From contig NZ_CP031843.2 of the NCBI RefSeq assembly GCF_003606325.2, forward strand, positions 1,426,001 through 1,490,000: a DNA stretch of 64,000 nt, read 5' to 3'. This stretch comes from Bartonella kosoyi. Its GTDB lineage: Bacteria > Pseudomonadota > Alphaproteobacteria > Rhizobiales > Rhizobiaceae. The notes under the pieces were generated by a model. The model saw nothing but the letters and a program-made list of their open reading frames with translations. It was not told where the DNA came from and searched no databases. The position numbers and the translations under genes are program-made. Below are positions 1-10,512 of the stretch, piece after piece (position 1 is the first letter of the stretch; each line of letters opens with the position of its first letter).

Positions 1-610
1 TAATGAATTTATTCGTCTTCTTGGTAAGCGTGTTGCGGATGGTCTCCGGGTGACTTGTGTTGCTACTTCACGATATTCTGAACAACTCTGTCATAAGTTT
101 GGGGTACCTGTTCGCACTTTAGAACAAATACCTGAACTGGATCTTGATATTGACGGAGCAGATGAAATTGGTCCCCAGATGATGCTCATTAAAGGAGGAG
201 GGGGAGCATTGTTATATGAAAAAATTGTTGCATCTGCATCTCGTGCAATGCTTGTCATTGCTGATGAAACAAAGATAGTCAAAAGACTTGGTGCTTTTGC
301 ACTACCGATTGAAGTGAATCCATTTGGTGTCCATACAACACGCAAAGCCATCGAAAAAGTCGCGGGGGATTTAGGACTTTCTGGAGAAATTGCATTGCGA
401 ATGAATGGAAAAAATCCTTTTAAAACAGATGGTGGTCATTTTATTCTTGATGCATTTTGGGGATGCATTTTGCAGCCCAAATTATTATCGGATGCGCTTC
501 TTGCCATTCCTGGTGTTGTTGAACATGGTCTTTTTTTGGGATTGGCTTCACGTGCAATTGTCGCTATGTCTGATGGTCAAATAAAAGTTTTAGAACCATT
601 TGATTTTTAG
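1..610 (+). CDS. rpiA: Ribose-5-phosphate isomerase A, 3' part
   Basis: This enzyme interconverts ribose-5-phosphate and ribulose-5-phosphate in the pentose phosphate pathway. The frame is open from the first bases of the window, so the 5' end is missing. A GTG at 50 is internal, because upstream in-frame residues ([14 protein letters not shown]) fit the family. Visible family motifs are DIDGADE (active-site aspartates) and [14 protein letters not shown] (phosphate and substrate loop). The C-terminus ends [16 protein letters not shown], as usual for RpiA. The partial protein is about 202 residues against roughly 230 for the full enzyme. Identification is secure. Confidence 0.95.
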   Translation, partial: NEFIRLLGKRVADGLRVTCVATSRYSEQLCHKFGVPVRTLEQIPELDLDIDGADEIGPQMMLIKGGGGALLYEKIVASASRAMLVIADETKIVKRLGAFALPIEVNPFGVHTTRKAIEKVAGDLGLSGEIALRMNGKNPFKTDGGHFILDAFWGCILQPKLLSDALLAIPGVVEHGLFLGLASRAIVAMSDGQIKVLEPFDF

Positions 611-706
611 AAAAGACATTTACATGGTGATATGTTAGCACAATAAAAAAGATTTTGGGTAGAATAACGAATTTAAATTATAATTAGCGATTGGGGTAAT
701 CATTAA

Positions 707-1264
707 ATGAGAATAATATTTTCTTTTCAGCGTTTTTTCATATATTTGGGTGCAATAATCATTTTTCTTGTGAATATTGGAATGGTTTATGCACAAGGTG
801 TGAGTGATCAACATTTAGATTCAGCTCGAAAGGCGATTAGGGCCATTCATGCAACGGATCAATTTGATAGTTTTTTACCGAACGCAGTCCATGATTTTAA
901 AAATGAACTGATCAGTGATGATCCGAATTTGGCAACAGCTATTTCTGATATCGTTGATAAGCAAGCGCTTGCTTTAATTAAAAGGCGCTCTGATCTAGAA
1001 AAAGAGATTGCTCATGTGTATGCAAAATATTTTACGCAAAAAGAGCTTGATGCAATCACAGCATTTTATAATTCTGATACCGGTAAAAAGTTTTTGACAG
1101 AAGTTCCTAATATTGCACGTGATTCCTATTCTGCATTTGATGTATGGCGTTCTGCTCTTATGCAGGATCTTGTAGAAAATGTGAAAAAAGAAATGTCTGA
1201 AACACTTAATTTGAATAATTCTACGATGCCTATAAAATCAGAAGCTCCAGAAAATAAAAAATAA
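707..1264 (+). CDS. Secreted DUF2059-domain protein
   Basis: A 185-residue protein of unknown function. It starts with a basic end and a hydrophobic stretch (about residues 10-28) ending in VYA-QG, which looks like a cleavable signal peptide, so the mature protein is probably periplasmic. The middle part (about 75-150), with FTQKELDAITAFYNSDTGKKF, is the DUF2059 signature found in many proteobacteria. The C-terminus is charged and low complexity. It stands alone between rpiA and gor and is followed by a clear intrinsic terminator. Family assignment is good; the role is unknown. Confidence 0.8.
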   Translation: MRIIFSFQRFFIYLGAIIIFLVNIGMVYAQGVSDQHLDSARKAIRAIHATDQFDSFLPNAVHDFKNELISDDPNLATAISDIVDKQALALIKRRSDLEKEIAHVYAKYFTQKELDAITAFYNSDTGKKFLTEVPNIARDSYSAFDVWRSALMQDLVENVKKEMSETLNLNNSTMPIKSEAPENKK

Positions 1265-1312
1265 CTTGATTGATATCATGACAGCAATCAGCAATTTCTG
1301 ATTTTTTAAAAG

Positions 1313-1335
1313 CGGCGGTTTTTCCGCCGTTTTTA
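1313..1335 (+). terminator. Rho-independent terminator
   Basis: A perfect 6-bp GC stem (CGGCGG / CCGCCG) with a five-T loop, preceded by an A run and followed by a T run. It lies about 50 bp after the stop of the DUF2059 gene and is a textbook intrinsic terminator. Confidence 0.88.
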
Positions 1336-1466
1336 ATATTTTATGAAGAGTCTGTCCTTTTAGACTATTGCTTTATAGAAAAATATTCTTTTAAAAGAAA
1401 AAAGACTTTCATTTAATAATAAATGACTTTAGCCTATCGTTGCAAATATATGAGAAGGAATAGTTT

Positions 1467-2858
1467 GTGGGCTCTTTTGATTTTGATTTATTTGTTATTG
1501 GAAGTGGTTCTGGTGGGGTACGTGCAGCAAGGCTTGCTGGAGGTCTTGGTAAGCGTGTCGCTATAGCAGAAGAATATCGTATAGGGGGGACTTGTGTTAT
1601 TCGTGGTTGTGTTCCCAAAAAGCTTTATGTTTATGCTTCACGATATGCAAAAGAATTTAAAGAAAGCGTTGGTTTTGGGTGGAAATATGCGGATCCAATT
1701 TTTAGCTGGGAAAAGTTGGTTGCGGCTAAAAATAAAGAAATATCAAGATTAGAAGGGCTGTATCGTCAGGGGTTAGAAAATAACAATGTGCGTATTTATG
1801 AAAGTCGTGCTACTTTTATCGATGATCACACATTAAAGCTTTCTGCTACGGGTGAGCGGGTAACTGCGGAAAAAATTTTGATTGCAACGGGGGCAAAAGT
1901 TGCACCAAATACGACTGTAGAAGGCGGTGATTTTTGTCTGACTTCTAATGAGATTTTTGATCTTGATGAACTCCCAAAATCAATAGTCATTGTTGGTGGA
2001 GGGTATATTGGTGTTGAATTTGCTAATATTTTTCATGAGTTAGGTGTAAAAACGACACTCCTTCATCGAGGTGATTTAATTCTTCGTGATTTTGATCACG
2101 ATTTGCGACAATTGCTCAACGATGCAATGATTGAAAAAGGGATTTCTATTCTCTATGAGGTAACAGTTTCTCAAGTGCAGGCGGCAGAAAATTACTATAA
2201 TGTTCTTTTATCAAATGGGCAAACGATCAGCACCGACCAAGTTATGTTAGCCACAGGGCGTATGCCCAATACAGTGGGGTTAGGACTTGAGAAGGCAGGT
2301 GTAGAAGTTAATGCGTTTGGGGCTGTTATTGTTGATGAGAAAATGACAACAAATATCCCTCATATTTGGGCTGTAGGGGATGTAACGGGGCATATTCAAT
2401 TAACACCTGTTGCGATACACGATGCAATGTGTTTTGTTAAGACAGCATTTGAAAATATTCCCACAAAACCTAATTATGATTTAATTACAACAGCAGTTTT
2501 TTCACAGCCCGAGATTGGAACGGTAGGTCTTTCAGAAGAAGAGGCGATACAGCGTTATAAGAGTCTTGAAATTTATCGGACAGTTTTTCGTCCTATGCGT
2601 AATGTTCTTTCCGGTAGTTCAGAGAAAATGTTTATGAAGCTCATTGTTGATGGTGAAAGTCGTATTGTTGTAGGCGCTCATATTTTAGGAGAAAATGCTG
2701 GTGAAATGGCACAGCTTATTGGAATATCGCTCAAGGGGAAGCTGACGAAGGATATCTTTGATGAAACGATGGCGGTGCATCCAACGATGGCAGAAGAATT
2801 GGTAACGATGTATAAACCAAGTTATATATATGAAAATGGAAAGAAAATAGAAAATTAA
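1467..2858 (+). CDS. gor: Glutathione-disulfide reductase
   Basis: Reduces oxidised glutathione with NADPH, using FAD and a redox-active disulfide. The start is GTG at 1467, with a purine-rich ribosome site (GAGAAGGAA) just upstream. The N-terminal FAD loop is IGSGSGG (residues 11-17). The redox pair is Cys43/Cys48 in GGTCVIRGCVPKK, the form typical of glutathione reductase rather than lipoamide dehydrogenase. The NADPH loop is IVGGGYIGVEF, followed by HRGDLILRDFD with arginines that fit NADPH. The catalytic His438 and Glu443 lie in HPTMAEE. At 463 residues it has normal length. It is a soluble cytosolic flavoenzyme. Confidence 0.95.
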   Translation: MGSFDFDLFVIGSGSGGVRAARLAGGLGKRVAIAEEYRIGGTCVIRGCVPKKLYVYASRYAKEFKESVGFGWKYADPIFSWEKLVAAKNKEISRLEGLYRQGLENNNVRIYESRATFIDDHTLKLSATGERVTAEKILIATGAKVAPNTTVEGGDFCLTSNEIFDLDELPKSIVIVGGGYIGVEFANIFHELGVKTTLLHRGDLILRDFDHDLRQLLNDAMIEKGISILYEVTVSQVQAAENYYNVLLSNGQTISTDQVMLATGRMPNTVGLGLEKAGVEVNAFGAVIVDEKMTTNIPHIWAVGDVTGHIQLTPVAIHDAMCFVKTAFENIPTKPNYDLITTAVFSQPEIGTVGLSEEEAIQRYKSLEIYRTVFRPMRNVLSGSSEKMFMKLIVDGESRIVVGAHILGENAGEMAQLIGISLKGKLTKDIFDETMAVHPTMAEELVTMYKPSYIYENGKKIEN

Positions 2859-2930
2859 ACAACACCCCATAGTGTGGTAAAAAGTTTTTGATATGCTAAG
2901 CTTGGAAGCTTCATTTTTAGAGAGAGTATA

Positions 2931-4310
2931 ATGATAAAAGAATGGGCGCCTGACTCTTGGAGAGAAAGGCCAATTAAGCAAGTTCCGACTTATCCGGATA
3001 AGTCTATGTTGGAAGATGTAGAACGAAAGCTGAGAAGCTATCCCCCTTTGGTTTTTGCCGGTGAAGCACGTGATTTAAAAAATGAATTAGCAGCTGTTGC
3101 GAAAGGCAGAGCTTTTTTATTGCAAGGTGGTGATTGTGCTGAAAGCTTTGCAGAACATGAAGCTGATAATATTCGTGACTTTTTTCGTGTATTTTTGCAA
3201 ATGGCGATTGTTTTAACCTTTGGGAGTTCTAAACCCGTTGTTAAAATTGGTCGTATTGCTGGTCAATTTGCAAAGCCCCGCTCTTCTGATGTCGAAAGCA
3301 AAGAGGGAGTCGAGCTTCCTTCTTATCGGGGGGATATTATTAATGGTATTGAATTTGGAGCCGATTCTCGTATTCCAGATCCGCAACGGATGTCTATGGC
3401 TTATCGCCAATCTGCGGCAACACTTAATCTGTTGCGTGCTTTTTCACAAGGTGGTTATGCTAATTTAGAAAATGTTCACACATGGATGTTGAGTTTCATT
3501 TCTAACAGTCCGCAGGGGGAACGTTATGAATTATTGGCAGAGCGTATTTCTGAAGCAATTGATTTTATGCGTTCCATAGGGATTACATCCAAAACGCATT
3601 CTTCATTGCGTGAGACATCTTTTTATACCAGTCATGAAGCGCTTTTGCTTGGTTATGAAGAGGCTTTGACTCGGATTGATTCAACTTCAGGGCATTGGTA
3701 TGCAACATCCGGTCATATGTTATGGATTGGTGACCGTACACGTCAGATTGACCATGCTCATGTTGAATATTGTCGCGGTATTAAAAATCCTATAGGATTA
3801 AAGTGTGGTCCTTCCATGGAGTCTGGTGAGCTTCTAAAATTAATTGATATTTTAAATCCTGAAAATGAGCCGGGGCGGCTTACTCTTATTACGCGCTTTG
3901 GTTATGATAAGGTTGAAAGTTATCTGCCTAAACTCATCCGTGCCGTTGAACGCGAGAAGCGTGAGGTTATATGGTCATGTGATCCAATGCATGGCAATAC
4001 AATTACTGCCAATGGTTATAAGACGCGTCCCTTTGATTATGTTTTAAAAGAAGTAGAGAATTTTTTTGCAGTGCATCATGGAGAGGGAACCTATCCAGGA
4101 GGCATTCATATTGAGATGACAGGTCGTGATGTAACGGAATGTACGGGCGGGGCGCATGCTATTTCTATTGATGACTTATCTGATCGTTATCATACGCAAT
4201 GTGATCCACGATTAAATGCAGATCAAGCGTTAGAATTAGCTTTTCTTGTTGCTGAACTTCTTAAAAAAAATCGTGTGACTGATTCATTAGCACTTGTTGC
4301 TGGTGGGTAG
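2931..4310 (+). CDS. aroG: Class II 3-deoxy-7-phosphoheptulonate synthase
   Basis: First enzyme of the shikimate pathway, condensing phosphoenolpyruvate with erythrose-4-phosphate. The 459 residues match the class II (plant and actinobacterial type) family, not the E. coli AroF/G/H type. Visible motifs are [11 protein letters not shown] with the metal-binding Cys69, [18 protein letters not shown] with the metal histidine, [15 protein letters not shown] with the metal glutamate, and CDPRLN with the aspartate. A GAGAGAG ribosome site precedes ATG 2931, and a small AAGCTT-GG-AAGCTT hairpin lies 20 bp further upstream. The symbol is the usual alphaproteobacterial label; aroA or aroF are also used. 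Confidence 0.93.
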   Translation: MIKEWAPDSWRERPIKQVPTYPDKSMLEDVERKLRSYPPLVFAGEARDLKNELAAVAKGRAFLLQGGDCAESFAEHEADNIRDFFRVFLQMAIVLTFGSSKPVVKIGRIAGQFAKPRSSDVESKEGVELPSYRGDIINGIEFGADSRIPDPQRMSMAYRQSAATLNLLRAFSQGGYANLENVHTWMLSFISNSPQGERYELLAERISEAIDFMRSIGITSKTHSSLRETSFYTSHEALLLGYEEALTRIDSTSGHWYATSGHMLWIGDRTRQIDHAHVEYCRGIKNPIGLKCGPSMESGELLKLIDILNPENEPGRLTLITRFGYDKVESYLPKLIRAVEREKREVIWSCDPMHGNTITANGYKTRPFDYVLKEVENFFAVHHGEGTYPGGIHIEMTGRDVTECTGGAHAISIDDLSDRYHTQCDPRLNADQALELAFLVAELLKKNRVTDSLALVAGG

Positions 4311-4435
4311 GAAAAAATTTTTCTGGCATTTTTTATTTTAGATCGTTATGGCCGAAAAGAATTAAAAAAAATAATATTTTCGATGGTGAAGAATAAAGTT
4401 GTGGTTGCCAAACTGATGAAGTGATACAAAGACTT

Positions 4436-6097
4436 ATGAAAGATAACTTTCGGGTAGCCGTTGCCCAATTAAATCCTATTGTCGGTGATATTGAAGGGAA
4501 TTTTTCTCTAGCCGTTATGGCGCATCAAAAGGCTAAAGAAGAGGGGGCTGATCTTGTTTTATTCACAGAGCTTTTCATAAGTGCTTATCCCCCTGAAGAT
4601 CTTGTTTTAAAGCCTTCTTTTACAAAAACATGTGAAGAGGCTGTTGAGAAATTAGCAAAAATAACTGTAGGCGGACCAGGAATTGTCATTGGTCTTCCTT
4701 TAAGGCGTAATGGCAATATTTATAACGGTGTCATGCTTCTTGATGAGGGGCGAGGCATTGCCGAAAGCTTTAAATTTGATTTACCTAATTACGCTGAGTT
4801 TGATGAAAAGCGTCTATTTTCTTCCGGAGCACGTCCTGAACCTATCGTTTATCATGGGATAAAATTGGGAATAGTCATTTGTGAAGATATTTGGAATGAT
4901 TCGTCTTTATGTGTAGAGCTTGGCAATAAAGGCGCTGAAATGATTTTGGTCCTTAACGGATCTCCCTACTATCGTAATAAAACCTTAAAACGTATAGACG
5001 TTGTTCATACGCAAGCACTTCAATCTGGAGTGCCAATTATCTATGCTAATCAAGTTGGTGGGCAAGATGAGCTAGTTTTTGATGGGGGGTCTTTTGCCTT
5101 GAATGGACAAGGTCAAAAGGTGTTTCAAATGAAACACTTTGATAGCCATCTTGCTTTGAGTCATTGGCAACGAACAACGACAGGGTGGCACTGTGTTTCA
5201 GGTCCGAAAGAAAATCTTTTCAATGGATTAGCCGCTGATTATCAAGCTTGTGTTTTAGGTTTGAAAGATTACGTTAATAAAAACGGTTTTAAGGATGTTA
5301 TTCTTGGTCTTTCAGGAGGAATTGATTCTGCCCTGTGTACGGCAATGGCGGTGGATGCTCTTGGTGCTGAGAGGGTTCGCACTCTTATGATGCCTTATCA
5401 TTATACTTCACAAGAATCATTAAACGATGCCAAAAAATGTGCCCATCTTTTGGGATGTCACTATGAAATCATACCGATTGAGCAAGCTGTTGAGGCTTTT
5501 TTGAATATAGTATCGCCTCTTTTTTTAGGCTTACCCTCTGATATAACAGAAGAAAATCTTCAAAGTCGTATACGCGGTACACTTTTAATGGCTCTGTCAA
5601 ATAAATTTGGTTCAATGGTGGTGACAACAGGCAATAAGTCAGAAATGGCTGTGGGATATGCAACACTTTATGGGGATATGAATGGAGGTTTTAATCCTCT
5701 TAAAGATATTTATAAAATGCAAGTTTATGCATTAGCTGAGTGGCGCAATAAAAATTATTTGTATCATTTAAAGGGACCAGAAGGAATTGTCATGCCCCCC
5801 AATATTATAGAAAAAGCACCTTCTGCAGAGCTGCGGGAAAATCAAAAAGATGAAGATTCTCTACCCCCTTATCCTATTCTAGATGATATTTTGCAATCTC
5901 TTGTAGAAAATGACATGAGTATTTGTGATGTTGTTCAACGTGGGCATGTCCGAGAAACTGTTGAGAAAATTGAACAGCTTCTTTATGGTGCTGAATATAA
6001 AAGGCGACAATCTGCACCCGGTGTAAAAATCACTTACAAGAATTTCGGACGCGATCGTCGTTATCCTATTGTCAATCATTTTCGCGATAAAAATTGA
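4436..6097 (+). CDS. nadE: Glutamine-dependent NAD+ synthetase
   Basis: Makes NAD+ from nicotinate adenine dinucleotide and ATP, taking ammonia from glutamine. The N-terminal nitrilase-type glutaminase domain (about residues 1-260) has the triad Glu45, Lys113 and Cys149 (VICEDIW). The C-terminal synthetase domain carries the PP-loop LSGGIDSAL near residue 290 and the STTGNKSE-like motif [15 protein letters not shown] prefer ATG 4436 over the in-frame GTG at 4421 because conserved homology starts at [10 protein letters not shown]. The 553-residue two-domain length is normal. gltX follows after 10 bp, so the two are probably cotranscribed. Confidence 0.94.
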   Translation: MKDNFRVAVAQLNPIVGDIEGNFSLAVMAHQKAKEEGADLVLFTELFISAYPPEDLVLKPSFTKTCEEAVEKLAKITVGGPGIVIGLPLRRNGNIYNGVMLLDEGRGIAESFKFDLPNYAEFDEKRLFSSGARPEPIVYHGIKLGIVICEDIWNDSSLCVELGNKGAEMILVLNGSPYYRNKTLKRIDVVHTQALQSGVPIIYANQVGGQDELVFDGGSFALNGQGQKVFQMKHFDSHLALSHWQRTTTGWHCVSGPKENLFNGLAADYQACVLGLKDYVNKNGFKDVILGLSGGIDSALCTAMAVDALGAERVRTLMMPYHYTSQESLNDAKKCAHLLGCHYEIIPIEQAVEAFLNIVSPLFLGLPSDITEENLQSRIRGTLLMALSNKFGSMVVTTGNKSEMAVGYATLYGDMNGGFNPLKDIYKMQVYALAEWRNKNYLYHLKGPEGIVMPPNIIEKAPSAELRENQKDEDSLPPYPILDDILQSLVENDMSICDVVQRGHVRETVEKIEQLLYGAEYKRRQSAPGVKITYKNFGRDRRYPIVNHFRDKN

Positions 6098-6107
6098 GTA
6101 TTCTTTT

Positions 6108-7481
6108 ATGGTTAAAGTTCGTTTTGCTCCCTCTCCAACAGGTTATATTCATATTGGCAATATCCGTAGTGCGCTTTTCAATTGGCTTTATGCACGGGCG
6201 CATAAAGGAAAGTTTATTTTGCGCTATGATGATACAGATATTGAGCGTTCTAAACAGGAATATATCGATGCTATTGCTGTTGATCTTGAATGGCTTGGTA
6301 TTCAACCAGATGCAATTTATTACCAATCTAAACGATTTAATCGATATGATGAAGTGGCAGAAATTCTCAAACAACGTGGTTTGCTTTATCCCTGTTATGA
6401 AACAGCAGAAGAATTAGAGCGACGCCGTAAAATAAAGCTTTCACGCAAACTGCCTCCCATTTATGACCGTGCAGCATTGAAGTTGACAGCAGAAGAGAAA
6501 AAAAACTTTGAATCACAAGGTCGTAAACCCCATTGGCGTTTTCTTCTTCCTAATTTTGAAAATAATCCTTTGCAAACAAAGCGAACAGAAGTTTGCTGGA
6601 ATGATGCTGTAAAGGGAAAGCAGACGATAGATTTAGCTTCTCTTTCAGATCCTATTCTTATTCGTGAAGATGGAACCTATCTTTATACATTACCGTCTGT
6701 TGTGGATGATGTCGATATGGCCATTACACATATTATTCGTGGCGATGATCATGTTACAAATACAGGAGCTCAGATTGCTCTTTTTAAAGCTCTTGGTGCG
6801 GAATTACCGGTTTTTGGTCATTTCAATTTATTGGCAACAGTTTTAGGAAAAGGATTTTCAAAACGTAACAATGATCTTTCTATTCGTTCCCTACGGGAAG
6901 AAGGATTTGAATCGATAGCTGTTCAGTGTCTTGCTGTTTTGATTGGGACATCACAAAATGTGCATCCCTACCCCCATCAAGAAGCGCTTTTAGAACATTT
7001 TAATTTACAAAATACATCAAAATCCATTGCAAAATTTGATATTTCTGATCTTTATACTTTGAATAGTCATCTTGTTCATGAACTAAATTATGAGGATGTT
7101 AAAACGCGCCTTCAAAATCTTTCTATTAAAGGAGAAAAGGCGGAATATTTCTGGAATGCGATAAGAAGCAATATTGATAAAGTCAATGATGCTGTCTTGT
7201 GGTGGAAAATTATTCATGAAGAAAAGAGTTTTGATACTGTGGCACGAGAGGACCATGAATTTGTACAGCAGTCACTCAATTTCTTACCTGAGGGGGTATT
7301 GAAGGATGAAAGTTGGCAAGTCTGGACAAAAGTATTAAAAGAAAAAACGGGGCGGAAAGGAAAGTCTTTATTTATGCCATTACGTCAAGCACTTACGGGT
7401 ATGGATCATGGACCAGAAATGGGAAAGCTTTTACAGCTTTTAGGGCGCGAAAAGGTAATAGAAAGACTCTCTAGGAAATAA
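6108..7481 (+). CDS. gltX: Glutamyl-tRNA synthetase (second-copy type)
   Basis: Class I aminoacyl-tRNA synthetase charging tRNA with glutamate. The Rossmann domain starts at once with [14 protein letters not shown] (HIGH motif at 15-18). The second signature is KGFSKRN near residue 249, a KMSKR variant. At 457 residues it has full length. An in-frame upstream start at 6069 would overlap nadE, and the family starts at [12 protein letters not shown], so 6108 is chosen. Related bacteria carry two gltX genes, one of which may charge tRNA-Gln for later amidation; which copy this is cannot be settled here. Likely in an operon with nadE. Confidence 0.92.
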   Translation: MVKVRFAPSPTGYIHIGNIRSALFNWLYARAHKGKFILRYDDTDIERSKQEYIDAIAVDLEWLGIQPDAIYYQSKRFNRYDEVAEILKQRGLLYPCYETAEELERRRKIKLSRKLPPIYDRAALKLTAEEKKNFESQGRKPHWRFLLPNFENNPLQTKRTEVCWNDAVKGKQTIDLASLSDPILIREDGTYLYTLPSVVDDVDMAITHIIRGDDHVTNTGAQIALFKALGAELPVFGHFNLLATVLGKGFSKRNNDLSIRSLREEGFESIAVQCLAVLIGTSQNVHPYPHQEALLEHFNLQNTSKSIAKFDISDLYTLNSHLVHELNYEDVKTRLQNLSIKGEKAEYFWNAIRSNIDKVNDAVLWWKIIHEEKSFDTVAREDHEFVQQSLNFLPEGVLKDESWQVWTKVLKEKTGRKGKSLFMPLRQALTGMDHGPEMGKLLQLLGREKVIERLSRK

Positions 7482-7538
7482 GAGAAACTTTTTAAAAGCG
7501 TTTTTTATTTATTTTTACGTGTAGAATGAAACACGGGT

Positions 7539-8942
7539 TTATCTACGCGTTTTTATGAGCATGAATGCAGGAATATCGTCACCAAATCCAAGAGGCACGT
7601 AATTCCTATTTTTTCGTGAGTGTTGTTGCTCGGATGGATTTTCTTTACGTTTCACATTTTTGATATAATCTACTTTATTCTCTTTTACAGTCTTTTTAGG
7701 GGGGGCAAGAGCCTCTTTGGCAGCAGTTTTCTTTGATGATTGTGAAGATTTTTTCTTTACAACACTATCTTCTGTTTGATCATCGGTACTTAAAGTCGAA
7801 AGATCTCCATTGAGCCATTCAATTTTTTCATTGCTTATTTCTTCAATGGCGTTGATATATTTTTGATCATCTTTTGTTACGATTGTAAAGGCTTTTCCAC
7901 GACGATTTGCACGTCCTGTACGACCAATTCGATGGATATAGTCTTCAGCATGTGTAGGAACATCATAATTAAATACATGACTTACCGCTGGGATATCAAG
8001 TCCACGGGCCGCAACATCAGAAGCAACCAGAAGTGTCAGTTTATTATTTTTAAAGTCGGCTAAGGTATTCATGCGTGAATATTGGTCCATATCCCCATGA
8101 AGCGCCCCTACATTAAAGTTATGTTTGATGAGTGATCTAAAAAGTTCAGAGATGTCTCTCTTTCGATTACAGAAAATAATAGCATTTTGAAGCTTAGAAC
8201 CTTCATTTTGGATAAGCTCTCGTAAAACCGCTCTTTTATCCCATGACTTATTTCCAGATTTGACAAGCCGTTGTGTAATTGTGGTCGCTGTTGAAGATGC
8301 TTTTGTCACTTCAACAGAAACAGGAGAATGTAAAAATTGTTTTGTTAACTTTGTAATTTCTGGCGCCATTGTAGCGGAAAAGAACAAAGTTTGACGCGTG
8401 AAAGGGGTTAGTTTACAGATCCGTTCAATATCAGGAATAAAGCCCATATCCAACATGCGATCAGCTTCATCAATAACAAGGATTTCAACGCCCATCAGGA
8501 GTAATTTACCACGCTCGAAATGATCAAGAAGACGCCCTGGTGTTGCAATAAGTACATCCGCTCCTCGTTCCAACTTACGATCTTGGTGTTCAAAAGAAAC
8601 ACCACCAATTAAAAGAGCAACATTTAAACGATGATTTATTCCGTATTTATCAAAATTTTCTTCAACTTGAGCTGCAATTTCTCGCGTTGGTTCTAAAATG
8701 AGTGTACGGGGCATTCGTGCTCTTGCACGACCTTTTTCAAGGAGAGTGAGCATAGGCAATACGAAAGAGGCGGTTTTACCCGTTCCTGTTTGAGCGATTC
8801 CTAGAACATCTTTTCTTTGAAGGACATGAGGAATTGTTTCACTTTGAATAGGTGTTGGAACTGTATATCCCGCTGACTTTACTGCATTAATAACCTTTGC
8901 GGAAAGACCTAAATCATCAAAACTATTCAAAGATGGTATCAT
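7539..8942 (-). CDS. DEAD-box ATP-dependent RNA helicase (RhlE-like)
   Basis: Unwinds short RNA duplexes; such proteins act in ribosome assembly and mRNA decay. Motifs in order: Q motif TPIQSETIP, Walker A AQTGTGKT, PTREIAAQ, TPGRLLD, DEAD box VIDEADRMLDMGF, SATM, then helicase C with SDVAARGLDIP and HRIGRTGRANR. The last 100 residues are a basic, lysine-rich, low-complexity tail, typical for RhlE-type helicases and likely to bind RNA. It runs opposite to gltX, with which it converges at about 7481-7539. Whether it is RhlE or another paralogue is not certain. Confidence 0.9.
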   Translation of the reverse strand: MIPSLNSFDDLGLSAKVINAVKSAGYTVPTPIQSETIPHVLQRKDVLGIAQTGTGKTASFVLPMLTLLEKGRARARMPRTLILEPTREIAAQVEENFDKYGINHRLNVALLIGGVSFEHQDRKLERGADVLIATPGRLLDHFERGKLLLMGVEILVIDEADRMLDMGFIPDIERICKLTPFTRQTLFFSATMAPEITKLTKQFLHSPVSVEVTKASSTATTITQRLVKSGNKSWDKRAVLRELIQNEGSKLQNAIIFCNRKRDISELFRSLIKHNFNVGALHGDMDQYSRMNTLADFKNNKLTLLVASDVAARGLDIPAVSHVFNYDVPTHAEDYIHRIGRTGRANRRGKAFTIVTKDDQKYINAIEEISNEKIEWLNGDLSTLSTDDQTEDSVVKKKSSQSSKKTAAKEALAPPKKTVKENKVDYIKNVKRKENPSEQQHSRKNRNYVPLGFGDDIPAFMLIKTRR

Positions 8943-9087
8943 TTTTTTATCAATTGCTCTGTGCTTTTAACTTCGCTATCTCAATAATAAGTACAACCAA
9001 TACTCTCTACTCTTAAAGAGTATTAAGATGCTTTCAAAAAAAGCCAACTATAACAATCATATACATATAAAGCGCATAATACAATCA

Positions 9088-9861
9088 TTAATAGCGAAAT
9101 TGTTCTGATAAAATGCGTTCATCCCATGAATGACTTGAGTCAAAAAGGATTGAAGCTGTTACTTCTGTTGCCATTGAAATAGTCACTGAATGGACAGACT
9201 TAACCTCAACATTATCTGCAGCAGCATTGACAGGACGTTTGTCAGGTTCGAGCATATCAAAACGCACTGTTACTGTATCGGGAAGCAATGCGCCATGCCA
9301 ACGTCTTGGGCGAAAAGGGCTAACAGGGGTGAGGGCCATAAGGGGGGCCATAAGGGGGAGAATAGGTCCTTGTGCTGATAAATTATAGGCAGTTGATCCT
9401 GCCGGTGTCGCGACGAGGATACCATCACAACTTAACTGTTCCATGCGTATGTTGTTATCAATGGTAATGCGAATTTTTGCTGCTTGATAAGATTGCCGAA
9501 AGAGGGATACTTCATTAATTGCAAGTGCCTCGATCGATTCTTGATATTCAGCTTTTGCAATCATGCGTAAGGGATGAATTTCTTTTTTATGGGCGACAGC
9601 AATACGATTGGGCAATTTTTTTTCATGAAATTCATTCATAAGAAATCCTACAGAACCTTGATTCATACCGTAAATGGGTTTTCCAGTGTTCATAACATCT
9701 CGTACGGTTTGTAACATTGTTCCATCACCACCGATTGCAACAACAATATCAGTTTCTTCCAGAGAAGAATGACCGTAGACGGAAATTAATTTCTGGGTAG
9801 CTTTGAGAGCTTCCTCAGTTTCTGCGGAAATAAAATGAAAGCGACTTGGTAATGTAGTCAT
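9088..9861 (-). CDS. nadK: NAD kinase
   Basis: Phosphorylates NAD+ to NADP+. The family's catalytic GGDGTML motif is at residues 44-50, the NEVSLFR motif follows, and the glycine-rich GSTAYNLSAQGPIL motif lies in the second domain. The 257-residue length is normal for alphaproteobacterial NAD kinases. It is a cytosolic enzyme. It lies upstream of the helicase on the same strand with a 145-bp gap that contains a weak inverted repeat (around 8998-9024) without a clear U-tract, so a shared transcript is possible. Confidence 0.93.
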   Translation of the reverse strand: MTTLPSRFHFISAETEEALKATQKLISVYGHSSLEETDIVVAIGGDGTMLQTVRDVMNTGKPIYGMNQGSVGFLMNEFHEKKLPNRIAVAHKKEIHPLRMIAKAEYQESIEALAINEVSLFRQSYQAAKIRITIDNNIRMEQLSCDGILVATPAGSTAYNLSAQGPILPLMAPLMALTPVSPFRPRRWHGALLPDTVTVRFDMLEPDKRPVNAAADNVEVKSVHSVTISMATEVTASILFDSSHSWDERILSEQFRY

Positions 9862-10133
9862 TTAAGAATTATCCTAATACTTATAATTTATCTTGTAACT
9901 TATTTTTTGAGAGTTTTGAAGTTATCATCAAAGCTCTTTTTATAATAAAAAGAGTATTGAAAACAAAAAGAGAAGCTATTTCAAGATAAAGTATCATTGT
10001 AGAAAAGAAAGAAGATTGCGTTGTTAGATAAATTACAAATAAGTAATTTTTTTATGAGAATGATCATTTAAACATTGAAGCTAATCGTATGATTAGTTAA
10101 AAGATCACAATTGATTTTGATAATCGGTGTAAA

Positions 10134-10210
<77 letters not shown>

Positions 10211-10317
10211 AATGCCTCAACTTGATTTGATATCATCTTCAATAATAATCTTAGCTAAAAAGAAGAAAATTTCTTCATTAATCATCTTGATGTTATCGAT
10301 ATTATGGCAGTGTTTAA

Positions 10318-10503
10318 GGCTTTTTTTGCTTTTTTTCCCACACGCCAATCCTCTCTGCCAGACAATTTGGAGCAGAACTAGCCCTTTATTATCACTGGGC
10401 GCCTTCAGAGATTAACCAGATGGATTGGCTGGAAGTGATTGCTTATCGAGAAGAACTCGCGCGCCTTAAACAACAAGAATATGAAAGCCAAATGTTAGGA
10501 TAA
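10318..10503 (+). pseudogene. Truncated P2 gpE-like tail assembly gene
   Basis: An open frame without a usable start, ending at TAA 10501-10503. It contains ALYYHWAPSEINQMDWLEVIAYREELARL, quoted here in two parts because of length: ALYYHWAPSEINQMDW and LEVIAYREELARL. This resembles the C-terminal half of P2 gpE (a WPPSEMDGM..EL..WRE pattern), a short protein made just before the tape measure in P2-like phages and thought to help tail assembly. Stop codons at 10279, 10288 and 10315 block extension. The 9-bp spacing to the tape measure gene is as expected for this position. The 5' half was probably lost when the remnant decayed or recombined near the tRNA. Confidence 0.7.
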
Positions 10504-10512
10504 GATGCAATC